From: Betaproteobacteria bacterium
Lineage (GTDB): Bacteria; Pseudomonadota; Gammaproteobacteria; Burkholderiales; Ferrovaceae
Reading direction: 5' to 3'
Length of the DNA stretch: 62,362 bases
Assembly: GCA_018971415.1 (NCBI GenBank)
Contig: JAGXAW010000006.1
Span: 1 to 62,362 of the forward strand
This document shows, piece after piece, positions 19,177-30,061 of the stretch. The translations under genes were made by a program, and so were the position numbers. Below the pieces are notes generated by a model. It saw nothing but the letters and a program-made list of their open reading frames with translations. It searched no databases and was not told the origin of the DNA. Position 1 is the stretch's first letter, and each line of letters starts with the position of its first letter.

Positions 19177-20445
19177 TTATTTCTCATTAAAATAATTAAT
19201 TAATTCAGAGCGTGATACTAATCGTTGCTCACCCTGTCCGCGCAAAGGCTTGAGTGCATATTGTCCACTTGTTAATTCGTTTTCGCCAATAATTAAGGCA
19301 TAGTGTGCTTGGGAATGATCTGCACGCTTCATTTGGTTTTTAAAACCCGCATCCCCGCAATACATTAAGACGCGAACGCCATGATCTCTTAATTCTTCGG
19401 CTATGGTAAATGCTGCCTCTAATGTTCCAACCCCCTGGTGAATAATAAACACCTGTGGTTCAGTTGGAAGTGGAGTTAGACGACCCTCTTCTTCAATCAG
19501 CGCCAACAATCTCTCAAGCCCCATGGCAAAACCACAGGCCGGAGTGGGTTTTCCACCTAACTGTTCAACCAATCGGTCATAGCGCCCCCCTCCACAGATG
19601 GTGCTTTGTGCACCGAGCAATGTGGTGGTCCATTCAAAAACCGTTGCGTTATAGTAATCAAGTCCTCTCACCAATCTTGGGTTGATTGTATAGTTAAGTC
19701 CCGCATGATCCAATAATTCTCGCAAACGCTCAAAATGGGTTTTGGAGTAATCATCCAATTGATCAAGTAACTTTGGCGCTTTTTCGATTGACTGGGCCAA
19801 CTCAGGATTTTTACTGTCTAGTATTCTTAACGGATTACTGTGTAATCGACGCTTTGAGTCTTCATCCAAAAGGTCTTGATGCTCACTAAAATACTCAATT
19901 AAACGACTACGATAAGCCTGTCTGGTCTCTAAACTACCAATACTGTTTATTTCCAAACTCACCTGCTTCAATCCAAGGTGCTGCCACAGTCGATGGGTCA
20001 TCATAATCATTTCAGCATCAATATCAGGGCCGTTGTATCCAAGCGCTTCAACGCCACATTGATGAAATTGACGATAGCGGCCTTTTTGCGGCCTCTCATG
20101 GCGAAACATGGGCCCTTGATACCACAGCTTTTGCGGACCATTGTAAAGAAGATTATGTTCAATAACTGATCGCACACATGAGGCAGTTCCCTCAGGGCGT
20201 AGGGTTAAACTGTCTTGATTTAAACGATCCTCAAAACTGTACATTTCCTTTTCAACAATGTCTGTTACCTCGCCAATGGAGCGAATAAACAAAGCAGTGT
20301 CTTCAACAATAGGGGTACGAATTTCAGAATAACCATACTCGGCTAACCACTGATAGAGTTGATTTTCAAGGGCAGCCCACAAGCCTGATTGCTGAGGAAG
20401 AATGTCATTCATTCCTCTAATACCTTGAAATTTTAATTGACCCAT
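19177..20445 (-). CDS. hisS: Histidyl-tRNA synthetase
   Basis: 422 residues. Class II aminoacyl-tRNA synthetase. Motif 1 lies around [19 protein letters not shown]. Motif 2 is in [14 protein letters not shown] and [16 protein letters not shown]. The histidine A loop is [15 protein letters not shown], and motif 3 is [12 protein letters not shown]-terminal anticodon-binding domain follows. This is the catalytic enzyme; HisZ at 11.1-12.1 kb is its non-catalytic paralogue. Confidence 0.98.
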   Translation of the reverse strand: MGQLKFQGIRGMNDILPQQSGLWAALENQLYQWLAEYGYSEIRTPIVEDTALFIRSIGEVTDIVEKEMYSFEDRLNQDSLTLRPEGTASCVRSVIEHNLLYNGPQKLWYQGPMFRHERPQKGRYRQFHQCGVEALGYNGPDIDAEMIMMTHRLWQHLGLKQVSLEINSIGSLETRQAYRSRLIEYFSEHQDLLDEDSKRRLHSNPLRILDSKNPELAQSIEKAPKLLDQLDDYSKTHFERLRELLDHAGLNYTINPRLVRGLDYYNATVFEWTTTLLGAQSTICGGGRYDRLVEQLGGKPTPACGFAMGLERLLALIEEEGRLTPLPTEPQVFIIHQGVGTLEAAFTIAEELRDHGVRVLMYCGDAGFKNQMKRADHSQAHYALIIGENELTSGQYALKPLRGQGEQRLVSRSELINYFNEK

Positions 20446-20462
20446 AACCCTAAAATCCTTAC

Positions 20463-21683
20463 TTATTGATACTTATTTTGTATGTAATTAATCACAATCG
20501 ATTTAAATTCTGCGGCAATGGAATCACCTTTTAATGTCACGGTTTTTTCACCATCCACATAAACTGGCGCAACAGGGCGTTCACCAGAGCCTGGTAAACT
20601 GATGCCAATGTTGGCAAGCTTACTCTCACCCGGTCCATTAACCACACATCCCATCACTGCCACATGAAGATTTTCAACGCCCTTATACTGCGTTCGCCAG
20701 ACAGGCATAGAATCTCTTAAAAATGTTTGAATATCGTCAGCCAACTCTTGAAAGTACGTGCTGGTGGTTCTTCCACAACCTGGACAGGCAGTGACCATCG
20801 GTGTGAATGCGCGTATCCCCATGGTTTGCAATAATTCTTGAGCAACCCTCACTTCTAAGGTTCTGTCGCCATTGGGTTCTGGTGTAAGTGAAACACGAAT
20901 GGTATCACCAATACCCTCTTGCAATAAAATACCCATAGCAGCGCTCGATGCAACAATGCCTTTACTGCCCATTCCAGCTTCGGTGAGACCCAAATGAAGG
21001 GGATAGTCACAGCGCTGTGCAAGATCACGATAGACCAATATCAAGTCCTGTACCCCACTGACTTTACAGGAGAGAATAATCTTGTCCTCTGCCAATCCCA
21101 ATTGATGTGCCATTTTAGCGCTATCTAAAGCGGACGCAATTAACGCTTGCCGAGTCAGTTCTTCAATGGATAAGGGATTGGCTTGTTTTGCATTCTCATC
21201 CATAAAACGGGCTAACATCTCCTGATCCAAACTTCCCCAGTTAACGCCAATTCGTATGGGTTTATCGTATTGAACCGCCAAAGCAATTAATGTTGCAAAC
21301 TGCTCATCCCTTTTTGAGCCACGCCCCACGTTTCCTGGATTAATTCGGTATTTATCCAGTGCTTTAGCGCACTCTGGAAATTCCGTAAGAAGCTTATGTC
21401 CATTAAAGTGAAAATCTCCTACGATGGGTGTAGTGCAAGATTGGCGACGCAATTCTTTGACAATAACAGGTAAACTTTGCGCAGCCTCAGCGGTATTCAC
21501 TGTTACTCTAACAATTTCTGATCCAGCTTTTGATAAGGCTAAAATCTGCTCTAGTGTTTTATCGATATCAGCTGTATCCGTGTTGGTCATGGATTGAACG
21601 ACAATAGGGGCAGCGGAACCAACTCTTACGGAGCCAACGTTAACCTCACGTGTTTGTCTTCTTTTAATTACCATATTCATCAT
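20463..21683 (-). CDS. ispG: 4-hydroxy-3-methylbut-2-en-1-yl diphosphate synthase (IspG)
   Basis: 406 residues. [4Fe-4S] enzyme of the MEP isoprenoid pathway, reducing MEcPP to HMBPP. The N-terminal TIM barrel starts after [12 protein letters not shown]. The cluster cysteines lie in TACPGCGRT and [11 protein letters not shown] near the C-terminus. It overlaps the rodZ stop by 1 nt. IspD and IspF of the same pathway are at 42.6-43.8 kb. Confidence 0.97.
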   Translation of the reverse strand: MMNMVIKRRQTREVNVGSVRVGSAAPIVVQSMTNTDTADIDKTLEQILALSKAGSEIVRVTVNTAEAAQSLPVIVKELRRQSCTTPIVGDFHFNGHKLLTEFPECAKALDKYRINPGNVGRGSKRDEQFATLIALAVQYDKPIRIGVNWGSLDQEMLARFMDENAKQANPLSIEELTRQALIASALDSAKMAHQLGLAEDKIILSCKVSGVQDLILVYRDLAQRCDYPLHLGLTEAGMGSKGIVASSAAMGILLQEGIGDTIRVSLTPEPNGDRTLEVRVAQELLQTMGIRAFTPMVTACPGCGRTTSTYFQELADDIQTFLRDSMPVWRTQYKGVENLHVAVMGCVVNGPGESKLANIGISLPGSGERPVAPVYVDGEKTVTLKGDSIAAEFKSIVINYIQNKYQ

Positions 21684-22384
21684 TAATGGCTGTTTGGTTG
21701 ATTGGGTTCAGTAATGGCTGAGAAACCGGCGTTTGCTTTATCATTAGGACCAGACTCAGTCGTGGATTGAGGTGTCACAGCCAAAGGCAAAGGTTGTGAG
21801 CTAATCGGTACCAGTGGATTGACGCTTACTGCACTCTGTGCAGGATTTTGTTTATCGGTTAGTGAGCCACCCGTTTCTTTGTTGACACTCTGTGTCAGTG
21901 AGGAGGATTCAGCCTCTGGTTTAACTGAATTGACTGCTTCTGAATGATGAAGATAATTTTTTTGAAACCAGAAAAAAAGTGCTAACAATACTACGAGTAG
22001 AGCACCAATTAATACCATCTTGATACCAATTTTATTTTGATCCACTTTTGCTGTTGAAAAGCTCACACTTTTAGGTTGAACCGCAACCGCTTGACTGGTA
22101 AAGGACTGTATTTTTGCAGCTGGCAACACTCTTTCAAGTTCTTTAATAAGAGGTTGCTCATCCACTAATAAAAACTTAGCATAGGAGCGGAGCATTGCTC
22201 TCACAAGATAGGGACTGAGTAACTGTTCAAACTGATCGTTCTCAAGATAGGTTAACTGCTTTACTGAAAACTTTAACTTATCGCTCACCTCATTCAAAGA
22301 ATACCCTTTTTCGGTACGTATTTGCATGAGTTGTTGGCCTAAACTAAAGGTTAAACTTGCTTGTTTGTCTATATTTTCAGTCAT
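21683..22384 (-). CDS. rodZ: RodZ-like helix-turn-helix membrane protein, short form
   Basis: 233 residues. The N-terminal HTH_25 domain (about 12-75, [22 protein letters not shown]) is cytoplasmic, where RodZ contacts MreB to organise cell-wall elongation. One transmembrane helix lies around 122-143. The periplasmic part is a Ser/Pro/Gln/Asn-rich low-complexity tail. The folded C-terminal DUF4115 domain of longer RodZ proteins is not recognisable. It overlaps rlmN by 4 nt and ispG by 1 nt. The pilF/pilW gene often found between rlmN and rodZ is absent. Confidence 0.87.
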   Translation of the reverse strand: MTENIDKQASLTFSLGQQLMQIRTEKGYSLNEVSDKLKFSVKQLTYLENDQFEQLLSPYLVRAMLRSYAKFLLVDEQPLIKELERVLPAAKIQSFTSQAVAVQPKSVSFSTAKVDQNKIGIKMVLIGALLVVLLALFFWFQKNYLHHSEAVNSVKPEAESSSLTQSVNKETGGSLTDKQNPAQSAVSVNPLVPISSQPLPLAVTPQSTTESGPNDKANAGFSAITEPNQPNSH

Positions 22385-23463
22385 TGTTGTATCTCAATAA
22401 ATTTTTCATGTCGTCGACTTTTATCAATAACCTTGCCTGCCAATTGACCACAGGCAGCATCAATATCATCGCCTCTTGTTTTTCGGATAGTCACAATATA
22501 ACCCTGTTCAACAAGCTGACTCTTAAACTGATGAATCCTTTCACTACTGGAGGTTTCATAACCGCTGCCAGGAAAAGGGTTAAAGGGTATTAAATTAAAT
22601 TTACATGGAATATCTTTTACAAGTTCAATCAGTTCTTTGGCATGCTGATCAGAATCATTCACATTTTTTAGCATGACATATTCAAAGGTAATGAAATCTC
22701 TGGGGCCCGCAGAAACGTATGAACGACAGGCTTCCATGAGCTGATGCAAGGGATATTTTTGATTAATAGGCACCAATACATCTCGCAGGCTGTCATTGGG
22801 CGCATGAAGCGAAACGGCGAGGGCTACAGGCATTTGCTCTTGAAGTCGTTTGAGCGCAGGGATAACACCCGAAGTAGACAATGTAACTCTTCTTCTTGAT
22901 AAGCCATAGGCGTGATCATCAAGCAAAATCGACAGTGTATTTATAACAGCATCATAATTCAGTAGGGGTTCACCCATACCCATTAACACAACATTACTAA
23001 TCACTCTTTCGCCTTTAGGATTTTTTCCTAAAGCTTTATAAGCCCACCAAATCTGACCGATTATCTCGGCGGTGGTCAAGTTGCGGTTAAAGCCTTGTCT
23101 GCCAGTAGAACAAAAAGTACAAGCCAGAGCACAACCAACCTGCGATGAAACACATAAAGTTCCTCTGTCATCTTCTGGAATAAATACAGTTTCAATCGCA
23201 TTGCCTGGGGTTAACTCAAGTAACCATTTCTTCGTACCATCAGTAGAAATTTGCTCTGACAGTAATTTGGGTACAGCCACTTTTGCTAAGTCAGTCAGTT
23301 TTTCTCTGAGCAATTTAGTCACGTCAGTCATTTGCGTGAAATCATCCACGCCTAACTGGTGTATCCATTTCATCACTTGCTTGGCACGAAAGGGCTTCTC
23401 ACCAAGTGATACAAAAAACTCGGTAAGCTCTTCTCGTGTTAGTCCAAGCAAGTTAACTGTCAT
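22381..23463 (-). CDS. rlmN: Dual-specificity RNA methyltransferase RlmN
   Basis: 360 residues. Radical-SAM enzyme that makes 2-methyladenosine at A2503 of 23S rRNA and A37 of some tRNAs. The cluster motif CALACTFC (CX3CX2C) is present. A C-terminal cysteine in [12 protein letters not shown] fits the methyl-carrier residue. It is 10 nt after ndk and overlaps rodZ by 4 nt. Confidence 0.97.
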   Translation of the reverse strand: MTVNLLGLTREELTEFFVSLGEKPFRAKQVMKWIHQLGVDDFTQMTDVTKLLREKLTDLAKVAVPKLLSEQISTDGTKKWLLELTPGNAIETVFIPEDDRGTLCVSSQVGCALACTFCSTGRQGFNRNLTTAEIIGQIWWAYKALGKNPKGERVISNVVLMGMGEPLLNYDAVINTLSILLDDHAYGLSRRRVTLSTSGVIPALKRLQEQMPVALAVSLHAPNDSLRDVLVPINQKYPLHQLMEACRSYVSAGPRDFITFEYVMLKNVNDSDQHAKELIELVKDIPCKFNLIPFNPFPGSGYETSSSERIHQFKSQLVEQGYIVTIRKTRGDDIDAACGQLAGKVIDKSRRHEKFIEIQQ

Positions 23464-23473
23464 TATTCAATAC

Positions 23474-23899
23474 TTATCGTGAATACACATTCAATGCCGG
23501 GAAAAAATAGGCGATCTCTACAGCGGCTGTTTCTGGCGCATCAGATCCATGCACTGCATTAGCATCAATGCTGTCTGCAAAGTCAGCACGAATAGTTCCG
23601 GCAGCAGCTTTTTTAGGATCGGTAGCACCCATTAGGTCGCGATTTTTTAAAATAGCGCCCTCACCCTCTAATACCTGAATCATAACAGGACCAGAAATCA
23701 TAAATGCAACCAAATCCTTGAAGAAAGGACGTTCTTTGTGAACAGCGTAAAAACCTTCAGCCTCAGCTTGTGAGAGTTGTGCCATACGTGCAGCAACAAT
23801 TTTTAAACCAGCTTGTTCAAAACGACTGTAAATTTGCCCGATAACATTTTTCTTTACTGCATCGGGTTTGATAATTGATAGGGTACGCTCAATAGCCAT
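23474..23899 (-). CDS. ndk: Nucleoside diphosphate kinase
   Basis: 141 residues, standard length. Transfers phosphate from ATP to nucleoside diphosphates through a phosphohistidine. The active-site segment [10 protein letters not shown] contains the catalytic His (about residue 117). The N-terminus is [15 protein letters not shown]. First gene of the ndk-rlmN-rodZ-ispG-hisS run. Confidence 0.98.
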   Translation of the reverse strand: MAIERTLSIIKPDAVKKNVIGQIYSRFEQAGLKIVAARMAQLSQAEAEGFYAVHKERPFFKDLVAFMISGPVMIQVLEGEGAILKNRDLMGATDPKKAAAGTIRADFADSIDANAVHGSDAPETAAVEIAYFFPALNVYSR

Positions 23900-23929
23900 G
23901 AAAACACTCCAAAATTAAAGTAAAAAGCA

Positions 23930-25315
23930 CTAGATTTTAACATGTGAGCCCCCACCCTGGCCATGACTTAAATGAAAACGCCAATTAACCTCAATTCCCC
24001 ATTCATTGGCTTGTGCTTGATGACTTAGTTCAACACCAATGCCAGGAATAGCAATAATTCCCTCATGGTTTCGTAGAATAGGCCAGATGTCCCTTGCCCA
24101 CATGGGAATATGAGACTCTTGAAAGAGCTTTTTGACCATTTTATGGGGCTGCTTAGGATGCCTTTGTAACCACTCTCCTCCCTCACGCGGTGACAGAATA
24201 AATGCTTGTTTTAAGGTATCTTCTTTAATCCCACTGCCTAGCACCCGCGTTGCAGATAAAATCCCAATGCCTGGAATCTCGATTTCATCAAAACCCCAGT
24301 TTGTAATCGTTACTGTATGCCAAGGTATCCATTGAGGAATAACATACCAATACTGATGATCACTCACTAGTGATACACCCGCAAAGTCTAAACGAGGGTG
24401 TTTATCTTGTTTGGCTTTAGAAACTTGATCCCACCAACTCGTCCACTGTTTTTCTTGAGGGACTGGTAAATGATGCTTGACTAACCAAAAGCGCAATAAA
24501 TTAGCAGCACGCTCGATGCCTAAAGCAATCATTTTTTCAGCGATCAATGTATCAGTATCTTGTTCAGTGCATGTCTGATAGTCAAGCAAAGCCAAATCGT
24601 CTAAAAGCTTTTGCGCCGTAGCAAAATGGTGACTGCATCGCTCAGCTACCTCAACCCAATGAGGGAATTTTTGTTCAATGACCGGCGTTAAAACTTGCCG
24701 AATATAATTGCGAGAATAGTAGACATCCTGATTAGAAGGATCCTCCACCCAATTAATCCCATGCTCTTTAGCGTAGGCATAGATGATCGACCTTGGAATG
24801 TGGATGAGTGGTCTTAACAGTTGAATTGCCGAATCAGGTAATGATCGCTTCTCTGGCATTGCCGATAAACCAGGCAATCCCGAGCCTCTAAAGAGCTGCG
24901 TCAAAAGCGTTTCTGCTTGATCATTTTTATGATGTGCCAGTAATAAATAGCTTTTAGAAAGCGCTTTAAACACATCATAACGCGCCTCTCTCGCCGCCTT
25001 TTCAAGTCCTAATCCGGAGTTTAAGTCACACTTTACTGTTTTAATTTCTAAGGGAATGCTCAATGCCTGACACAACGATTGAACCTGTTTTTGCATTTCA
25101 TCATTCACAGGTTGCAACTGGTGATTGATATGTAAGGCGTTTAACTTAAAAGGATGTGAGATGGAAAGCTGTTTACAAATTGAGAGTAAGACTACAGAAT
25201 CCAAACCACCACTGACAGCAACTGTGAGGGGAATAGACGGGTCAGTGACATGTTTTTTTAAAAACTGACTAACTTCATCTAATAAATTAACTGCGGGTTT
25301 CCTTGAACTTGCCAT
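23930..25315 (-). CDS. tilS: tRNA(Ile)-lysidine synthetase TilS
   Basis: 461 residues. Adds lysine to C34 of tRNA-Ile(CAU), so that it reads AUA. The PP-loop is SGGLDS at 34-39. The central TilS domain and a C-terminal domain with [26 protein letters not shown] are recognisable. It starts 29 nt inside the 3' end of accA. No strong Shine-Dalgarno is visible, so translation is probably coupled to accA. Confidence 0.96.
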   Translation of the reverse strand: MASSRKPAVNLLDEVSQFLKKHVTDPSIPLTVAVSGGLDSVVLLSICKQLSISHPFKLNALHINHQLQPVNDEMQKQVQSLCQALSIPLEIKTVKCDLNSGLGLEKAAREARYDVFKALSKSYLLLAHHKNDQAETLLTQLFRGSGLPGLSAMPEKRSLPDSAIQLLRPLIHIPRSIIYAYAKEHGINWVEDPSNQDVYYSRNYIRQVLTPVIEQKFPHWVEVAERCSHHFATAQKLLDDLALLDYQTCTEQDTDTLIAEKMIALGIERAANLLRFWLVKHHLPVPQEKQWTSWWDQVSKAKQDKHPRLDFAGVSLVSDHQYWYVIPQWIPWHTVTITNWGFDEIEIPGIGILSATRVLGSGIKEDTLKQAFILSPREGGEWLQRHPKQPHKMVKKLFQESHIPMWARDIWPILRNHEGIIAIPGIGVELSHQAQANEWGIEVNWRFHLSHGQGGGSHVKI

Positions 25316-26252
25316 AACTCATCAGTCTTTCGAAGCGGCGAGCAAGTAACTCATCTGTGGATAATTCAGCAACACTTTTTAAGGCTTCCTGTAAGGATCG
25401 ACGAAGGGTTTGCGCCATACCTTGAATGTCACGATGGGCTCCACCCAATGGCTCACTAACAATTTTATCAATCAAACCAAGATTTTTAAGTCGTGGGGCA
25501 GTAATATTTAAAGCCTCCGCCGCATCGCTGGTTTTATCTCCAGTTTTCCACAAAATGGCTGCACAGCCCTCAGGTGAAATCACGGAATAAACTGAATACT
25601 GCAACATTAAGGTCATATCACCAACGGCAATCGCCAAGGCTCCACCTGACCCACCTTCACCGATAATGGTGGAAATAATGGGTGTTCGTAAGGCAGCCAT
25701 TTCATACAGATTTCGGCCAATGGCCTCAGATTGACCTCTTTCTTCAGCACCAATACCAGGATAAGCCCCCGGTGTATCAATAAATGTCATGATTGGCATA
25801 TTAAATTTTTCAGCCAATCGCATGAGTCTTAGTGCTTTTCGATACCCCTCAGGACGGGCTTGCCCAAAATTACGGTAAATTCTGTCTTTCGTATCGCGGC
25901 CCTTTTGGTGACCAATAATCATCACAGGACGCCCCTGAAAACGGGCTATTCCAGCCACTATGGCAGGGTCATCAGCAAAGCTTCTGTCGCCATGCAACTC
26001 TTCAAAATCCGTGAAGATATGTTCAATATAGTCAAGCGTATAGGGTCTTTGACTGTGACGAGCCACTTGAGCGATCTGCCAGGCACTTAAATTGGTATAA
26101 ATTTCTTTAGTTAGAGTCTGACTCTTTTTTTGTAGCCGTTCTATCTCCTGAGAAATATCAACAGCAGAGTCCTCCTGCACAAAACGCAGGTCATCAATCT
26201 TGGCTTCTAATTCACCGATGGGTTGCTCAAATTCTAAAAATACAGTTTTCAT
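25287..26252 (-). CDS. accA: Acetyl-CoA carboxylase carboxyltransferase subunit alpha
   Basis: 321 residues. Half of the carboxyltransferase that makes malonyl-CoA for fatty acid synthesis. Signatures are [14 protein letters not shown] at the N-terminus, [28 protein letters not shown] and [11 protein letters not shown]. The accA-tilS pair is common in betaproteobacteria. A 97-nt divergent gap separates it from the cobalamin adenosyltransferase gene. Confidence 0.98.
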   Translation of the reverse strand: MKTVFLEFEQPIGELEAKIDDLRFVQEDSAVDISQEIERLQKKSQTLTKEIYTNLSAWQIAQVARHSQRPYTLDYIEHIFTDFEELHGDRSFADDPAIVAGIARFQGRPVMIIGHQKGRDTKDRIYRNFGQARPEGYRKALRLMRLAEKFNMPIMTFIDTPGAYPGIGAEERGQSEAIGRNLYEMAALRTPIISTIIGEGGSGGALAIAVGDMTLMLQYSVYSVISPEGCAAILWKTGDKTSDAAEALNITAPRLKNLGLIDKIVSEPLGGAHRDIQGMAQTLRRSLQEALKSVAELSTDELLARRFERLMSYGKFKETRS

Positions 26253-26349
26253 ACAGTAATAAGCTTAATTATGGCAAGATTATCGAACAAAAGACTATTA
26301 TAACGGTCTGTGACTAACAAGGCCACTAAACATTTTAAGAGAAGTAATT

Positions 26350-26910
26350 ATGGGAAATAGACTTACACGTCTTTACACAAAAACCGGCGATGCTGGCACC
26401 ACGGGACTTGGAGATGGAAGCCGTGTTAATAAGGACCATTATCGGGTGGAGGTAATGGGTGATGTGGATGAACTCAATAGTATCCTGGGTATTTTGTTAA
26501 CCCACGATATTGATCAACAAATCAAAGAAGAAATCACTCGTATTCAACATGATCTTTTCGATCTGGGAGCAGAAATCTGTATTCCAGGTCATCTTGTGAT
26601 CACTGAACAAAGGGTCAGCGAACTAGAAAAAAGTCTTGATACTTTTAACGCCAACCTTAGCGCGCTTAAAGAATTCATTTTGCCTGGTGGAAGTGCCGCA
26701 GCTGCCGTATGCCACCATGCCAGGACCGTTTGTAGAAGAGCAGAGAGACGACTGGTGTCCTTGAGCCATCATGAGGTGATTTCGGCCTATGCCATGCAGT
26801 ACATTAATCGTTTATCTGACTATTTGTTTGTAATAGCAAGAGAGATTAATCGCTTGTCCAATACGCCAGATGTACTCTGGCGCAGTCTCAAATCATCAAA
26901 GGTAAGCTAA
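26350..26910 (+). CDS. Cob(I)alamin adenosyltransferase, PduO type
   Basis: 186 residues. Transfers the adenosyl group of ATP to cob(I)alamin to give coenzyme B12. The N-terminal ATP-binding signature YTKTGDAGTTGLGDGSRV is followed by VMGDVDELNS. The helical bundle carries CRRAERR and INRLSDYLFV. It has its own promoter region and is not next to other B12 genes. The 3' end overlaps the convergent DUF4337 gene by 15 nt. Confidence 0.96.
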   Translation: MGNRLTRLYTKTGDAGTTGLGDGSRVNKDHYRVEVMGDVDELNSILGILLTHDIDQQIKEEITRIQHDLFDLGAEICIPGHLVITEQRVSELEKSLDTFNANLSALKEFILPGGSAAAAVCHHARTVCRRAERRLVSLSHHEVISAYAMQYINRLSDYLFVIAREINRLSNTPDVLWRSLKSSKVS

Positions 26911-27459
26911 AAAAGCGAGAGTAATTCCAATAGCAGCACCTACCGCAGTTGGAATGAGTAACCATTTTCGATTGGTTAATGCTGTCACTGAAGCCAAGGC
27001 TATGGCTATTTGCAAAAAGGTCATGGCTCTGGCGAGATAATGATGGGGGTGAAAAGACTCCTCTGCCAGTTTATTCTCAGCTTCCGATTTGGCTTCTAGC
27101 GCCTCCGCCTTGGCTTTGATATCTGCCTTTTCCTTTTCATACCTGGCGATTTCGTTGTGATATTTCTCTTTAGTCGATCCCGTGGAAAGGTCTTGCGCAA
27201 TGGAAACAAGGTTACCTTTCATGCTTTTGGCTTGATAGTAACTCCATTGGTCACTGGCATGAGCTTTGTAGAGGACCGCCTCATTTTTATGAAAAAGCGC
27301 TTCATTTTGGGCATTACTGCCAAGATAGCTGACAATGGCTCCAACAGAAGCCAAAACTGCAGTAAAAACTGCAATCTGTTGAGCCAGTGAAACACCGTGA
27401 CTTGCCCGGTGTTCAACCTCATGTTCATGGGATCCGTGGACATGAAACTCATCTTCCAT
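26896..27459 (-). CDS. DUF4337 family membrane protein
   Basis: About 187 residues from MEDEFHVHG. A His/Glu-rich N-terminus is followed by a hydrophobic segment (about 26-44, IAVFTAVLASVGAIVSYLGS). Then come the conserved NEALFHKNEAVLYKAHASDQWSYYQAKS stretch (in part), a charged Lys/Glu/Ala coiled coil (about 93-130) and two C-terminal hydrophobic segments. This matches DUF4337, a family of unknown function. A TTG six codons upstream is in frame, but ATG at 27459 with GGGGAG about 10 nt ahead is preferred. It lies 25 nt after aroG. Confidence 0.85.
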   Translation of the reverse strand: MEDEFHVHGSHEHEVEHRASHGVSLAQQIAVFTAVLASVGAIVSYLGSNAQNEALFHKNEAVLYKAHASDQWSYYQAKSMKGNLVSIAQDLSTGSTKEKYHNEIARYEKEKADIKAKAEALEAKSEAENKLAEESFHPHHYLARAMTFLQIAIALASVTALTNRKWLLIPTAVGAAIGITLAFLAYL

Positions 27460-27484
27460 AATGAAGCATCTCCCCAAATTTTAA

Positions 27485-28558
27485 TTACTGGTTATTTTGA
27501 CGACGTTGACGAATACTCTGTGCCAGCGTCTCTAAAATGGTTTCAGTATCAGTGAAAGAGACGCAGGCATCGGTGATACTTTGACCATAGGTTAAGGGTT
27601 TACCAGATTCTAAATCTTGGCGACCACCAACCAAATGGCTTTCTACCATCACCCCCATTATTCGTTTTTCACCATGGGCAATTTGATGCGCCACATCCTC
27701 GGCAACTAAAAGTTGTCTTTGCGGATCCTTTTGGCTATTTGCATGACTAAAATCTATCATTACTTTAGCCGGTAATCCTGCTTTGGTGAGTTCAGCATTG
27801 GCTGCCTCTACGCTTTTTGCATCAAAGTTAGTGGATTTTCCACCCCGTAAAATCACATGGCAGTCTTCATTGCCGTTGGTCGCAACAATAGCCGAATGCC
27901 CTGCCTTGGTCACGGACAGAAAATGATGGGGCTGTTGAGCTGCGCGAATGGCATCTACAGCAATTTTTAAGTTACCGTCTGTCCCATTTTTAAAGCCTAC
28001 TGGGCATGAGAGACCCGAAGCAAGCTCACGGTGCACTTGACTCTCAGTTGTTCTCGCCCCAATCGCACCCCAACTGATTAAATCTGCAAAATACTGGGGA
28101 GTGATGAGATCTAAAAACTCTGTCCCAGCAGGGATCCCCATTTCATTAATATCGAGTAACAAACCACGAGCAAGCCTCAAACCTTCATTAATTTGAAACG
28201 TACCATCTAAATGCGGGTCATTAATCAAACCTTTCCAACCTACGGTTGTTCTTGGTTTTTCAAAGTACACACGCATCACTAACAGTAGTTCACTGGCGTA
28301 TTTTTCTTTCAAGGGTTTTAAACGATTTGCATATTCTATTGCTGCCTTAGGGTCATGTATTGAACAGGGGCCAACAATAACCAACAGGCGATCATCGTCA
28401 CTACTAAGAATATGGTGAATTTGCTGACGCGTTGATGAGACAACGGTAGAGGCGTTCTCAGAGAGTGGGAATTCACGCAACAAATGAGAGGGTGGAGAGA
28501 GTTCTTTAATTTCACGTATACGTAAGTCGTCAGTTTTAAAAAGATGATCTGTATTCAT
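27485..28558 (-). CDS. 3-deoxy-7-phosphoheptulonate synthase (DAHP synthase, class I)
   Basis: 357 residues. Condenses phosphoenolpyruvate and erythrose-4-phosphate, the entry to aromatic amino acid synthesis. The class I signatures VGPCSIHDPKAAIEYA, MRVYFEKPRTTVGWKGLINDP (in part) and GARTTESQVHRELASGLSCP (in part) are intact, as is DFSHANSQK. The sequence alone does not show which amino acid inhibits it, so no AroF/G/H letter is assigned. Confidence 0.96.
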   Translation of the reverse strand: MNTDHLFKTDDLRIREIKELSPPSHLLREFPLSENASTVVSSTRQQIHHILSSDDDRLLVIVGPCSIHDPKAAIEYANRLKPLKEKYASELLLVMRVYFEKPRTTVGWKGLINDPHLDGTFQINEGLRLARGLLLDINEMGIPAGTEFLDLITPQYFADLISWGAIGARTTESQVHRELASGLSCPVGFKNGTDGNLKIAVDAIRAAQQPHHFLSVTKAGHSAIVATNGNEDCHVILRGGKSTNFDAKSVEAANAELTKAGLPAKVMIDFSHANSQKDPQRQLLVAEDVAHQIAHGEKRIMGVMVESHLVGGRQDLESGKPLTYGQSITDACVSFTDTETILETLAQSIRQRRQNNQ

Positions 28559-28609
28559 TTGGCGCAGTAAACCTGTATAAATTTAATTAATTTTCATTAT
28601 TCTAGCAGA

Positions 28610-30049
28610 CTAAATCGTACCACCCACTGTTAAACCGTCTATTCTGAGCGTTGGTTGTCCCACTCCCACAGGAACGCTTTGTCCTTCTTTACCACACACC
28701 CCAACACCAGGATCAAGAGACATATCATTACCAATCATAGAGACTTTTGTTAATACATCCGGGCCGTTACCAATTAAAGTCGCCCCTTTAACAGGATAAG
28801 TTAAACGCCCATTTTCAATCATCCACGCCTCTGCAGCAGAAAACACAAACTTACCACTTGTTATATCCACTTGCCCTCCTCCAAAATTGACCGCATAGAT
28901 ACCTTTATCTACGGAGGCAATAATCTCCTCTGCCGGTGTGTGGCCGTTGAGCATATAAGTGTTAGTCATTCTGGGCATCGGCAGATGGGCAAAAGATTCA
29001 CGTCGAGCGTTACCGGTCACTGCCATACCCATTAATCGTGCATTTAAACTGTCTTGCAAATAACCTTTTAAAATACCGTCCTCAATCAGAACAGTGGCTT
29101 GTGTGGGATTCCCTTCATCATCACAATTGAGTGAACCACGACGTTGCGCAATTGTGCCATCATCTAACACGGTCACCCCAGGGGATGCCACACGCTGTCC
29201 TATACGACCTGAGAAGGCGGAGGAACCCTTACGATTAAAGTCCCCCTCCAAACCATGTCCAATGGCTTCATGAAGAAGAATCCCAGGCCATCCTGGCCCC
29301 AATACAACTGGCATTAAACCAGCTGGCGCTGGTTTTGCATCAAGATTAGTGATCGCTTGGTGTACCGCTTTTTTAGCGTAATCCTCAAGTAGTTCATCGG
29401 TAAAGTATTCGTAACCAAATCGGCCACCACCACCAGCTGATCCTTGTTCGCGCAAACCGTTGTGTTCAGCGATAACCTGAATTGATAAACGCACCAGTGG
29501 TCTGATATCAGTGGCCAAATGACCATCACTACGTGCAACAAGCACTACCTCGTACTGACCTGCCAGAGAGGCCATGACTTGAGTAACTCTAGAGTCTAGC
29601 GCTTTGGCAATTTTCTCAATACGCTCTAATAAGCTCACTTTTTTATCATCAGTTAAAGTCAGCAAAGGATCTAAACTCGGATACAGTTGCCTTGATAAAG
29701 TCGTATGGCTAAGTTTTGCTAAACGGGTTTCTTGGCCACTTTGCGCTATAGAACGGGTCGCCTTGGCGATCTCCTGTAGGCTGGATAGTTGAATGTCGTC
29801 TGAATAGGCAAACGCTGTTCTCTCTCCACTGACGGCCCTTACTCCAACTCCCTGCTCAATGTGAAATGATCCTGATTTAACTTGTCCCTCTTCTAAACTC
29901 CATCCCTCAGCTCGGCTGTATTGAAAATACAAATCAGCATAGTCGACTTGATGAGTCATGATTGAGGCCAATACCTGGTCTAATTGCCCAACACCTAAAC
30001 CATAGGGTTCTAATAAAACAGATTGAGCACTTTTAAAAGTTGTATTCAT
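28610..30049 (-). CDS. tldD: Metalloprotease TldD
   Basis: 479 residues. The TldD/TldE zinc protease matures modified peptides and degrades unfolded ones. The zinc-binding HExxxH is HEAIGH, with H260, E261 and H265. The surrounding [19 protein letters not shown] is strongly conserved. No tldE/pmbA is nearby in this window. It is 12 nt after the nitrilase gene in the order yhdP-nitrilase-tldD, common in betaproteobacteria. Confidence 0.97.
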   Translation of the reverse strand: MNTTFKSAQSVLLEPYGLGVGQLDQVLASIMTHQVDYADLYFQYSRAEGWSLEEGQVKSGSFHIEQGVGVRAVSGERTAFAYSDDIQLSSLQEIAKATRSIAQSGQETRLAKLSHTTLSRQLYPSLDPLLTLTDDKKVSLLERIEKIAKALDSRVTQVMASLAGQYEVVLVARSDGHLATDIRPLVRLSIQVIAEHNGLREQGSAGGGGRFGYEYFTDELLEDYAKKAVHQAITNLDAKPAPAGLMPVVLGPGWPGILLHEAIGHGLEGDFNRKGSSAFSGRIGQRVASPGVTVLDDGTIAQRRGSLNCDDEGNPTQATVLIEDGILKGYLQDSLNARLMGMAVTGNARRESFAHLPMPRMTNTYMLNGHTPAEEIIASVDKGIYAVNFGGGQVDITSGKFVFSAAEAWMIENGRLTYPVKGATLIGNGPDVLTKVSMIGNDMSLDPGVGVCGKEGQSVPVGVGQPTLRIDGLTVGGTI

Positions 30050-30061
30050 ATTGCGTTGTCC

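Noticed and set aside
23072-23482. Plus-strand 136-codon open frame
   Set aside because: Antisense to rlmN, covering its conserved radical-SAM motif; no recognisable domain or ribosome-binding site.
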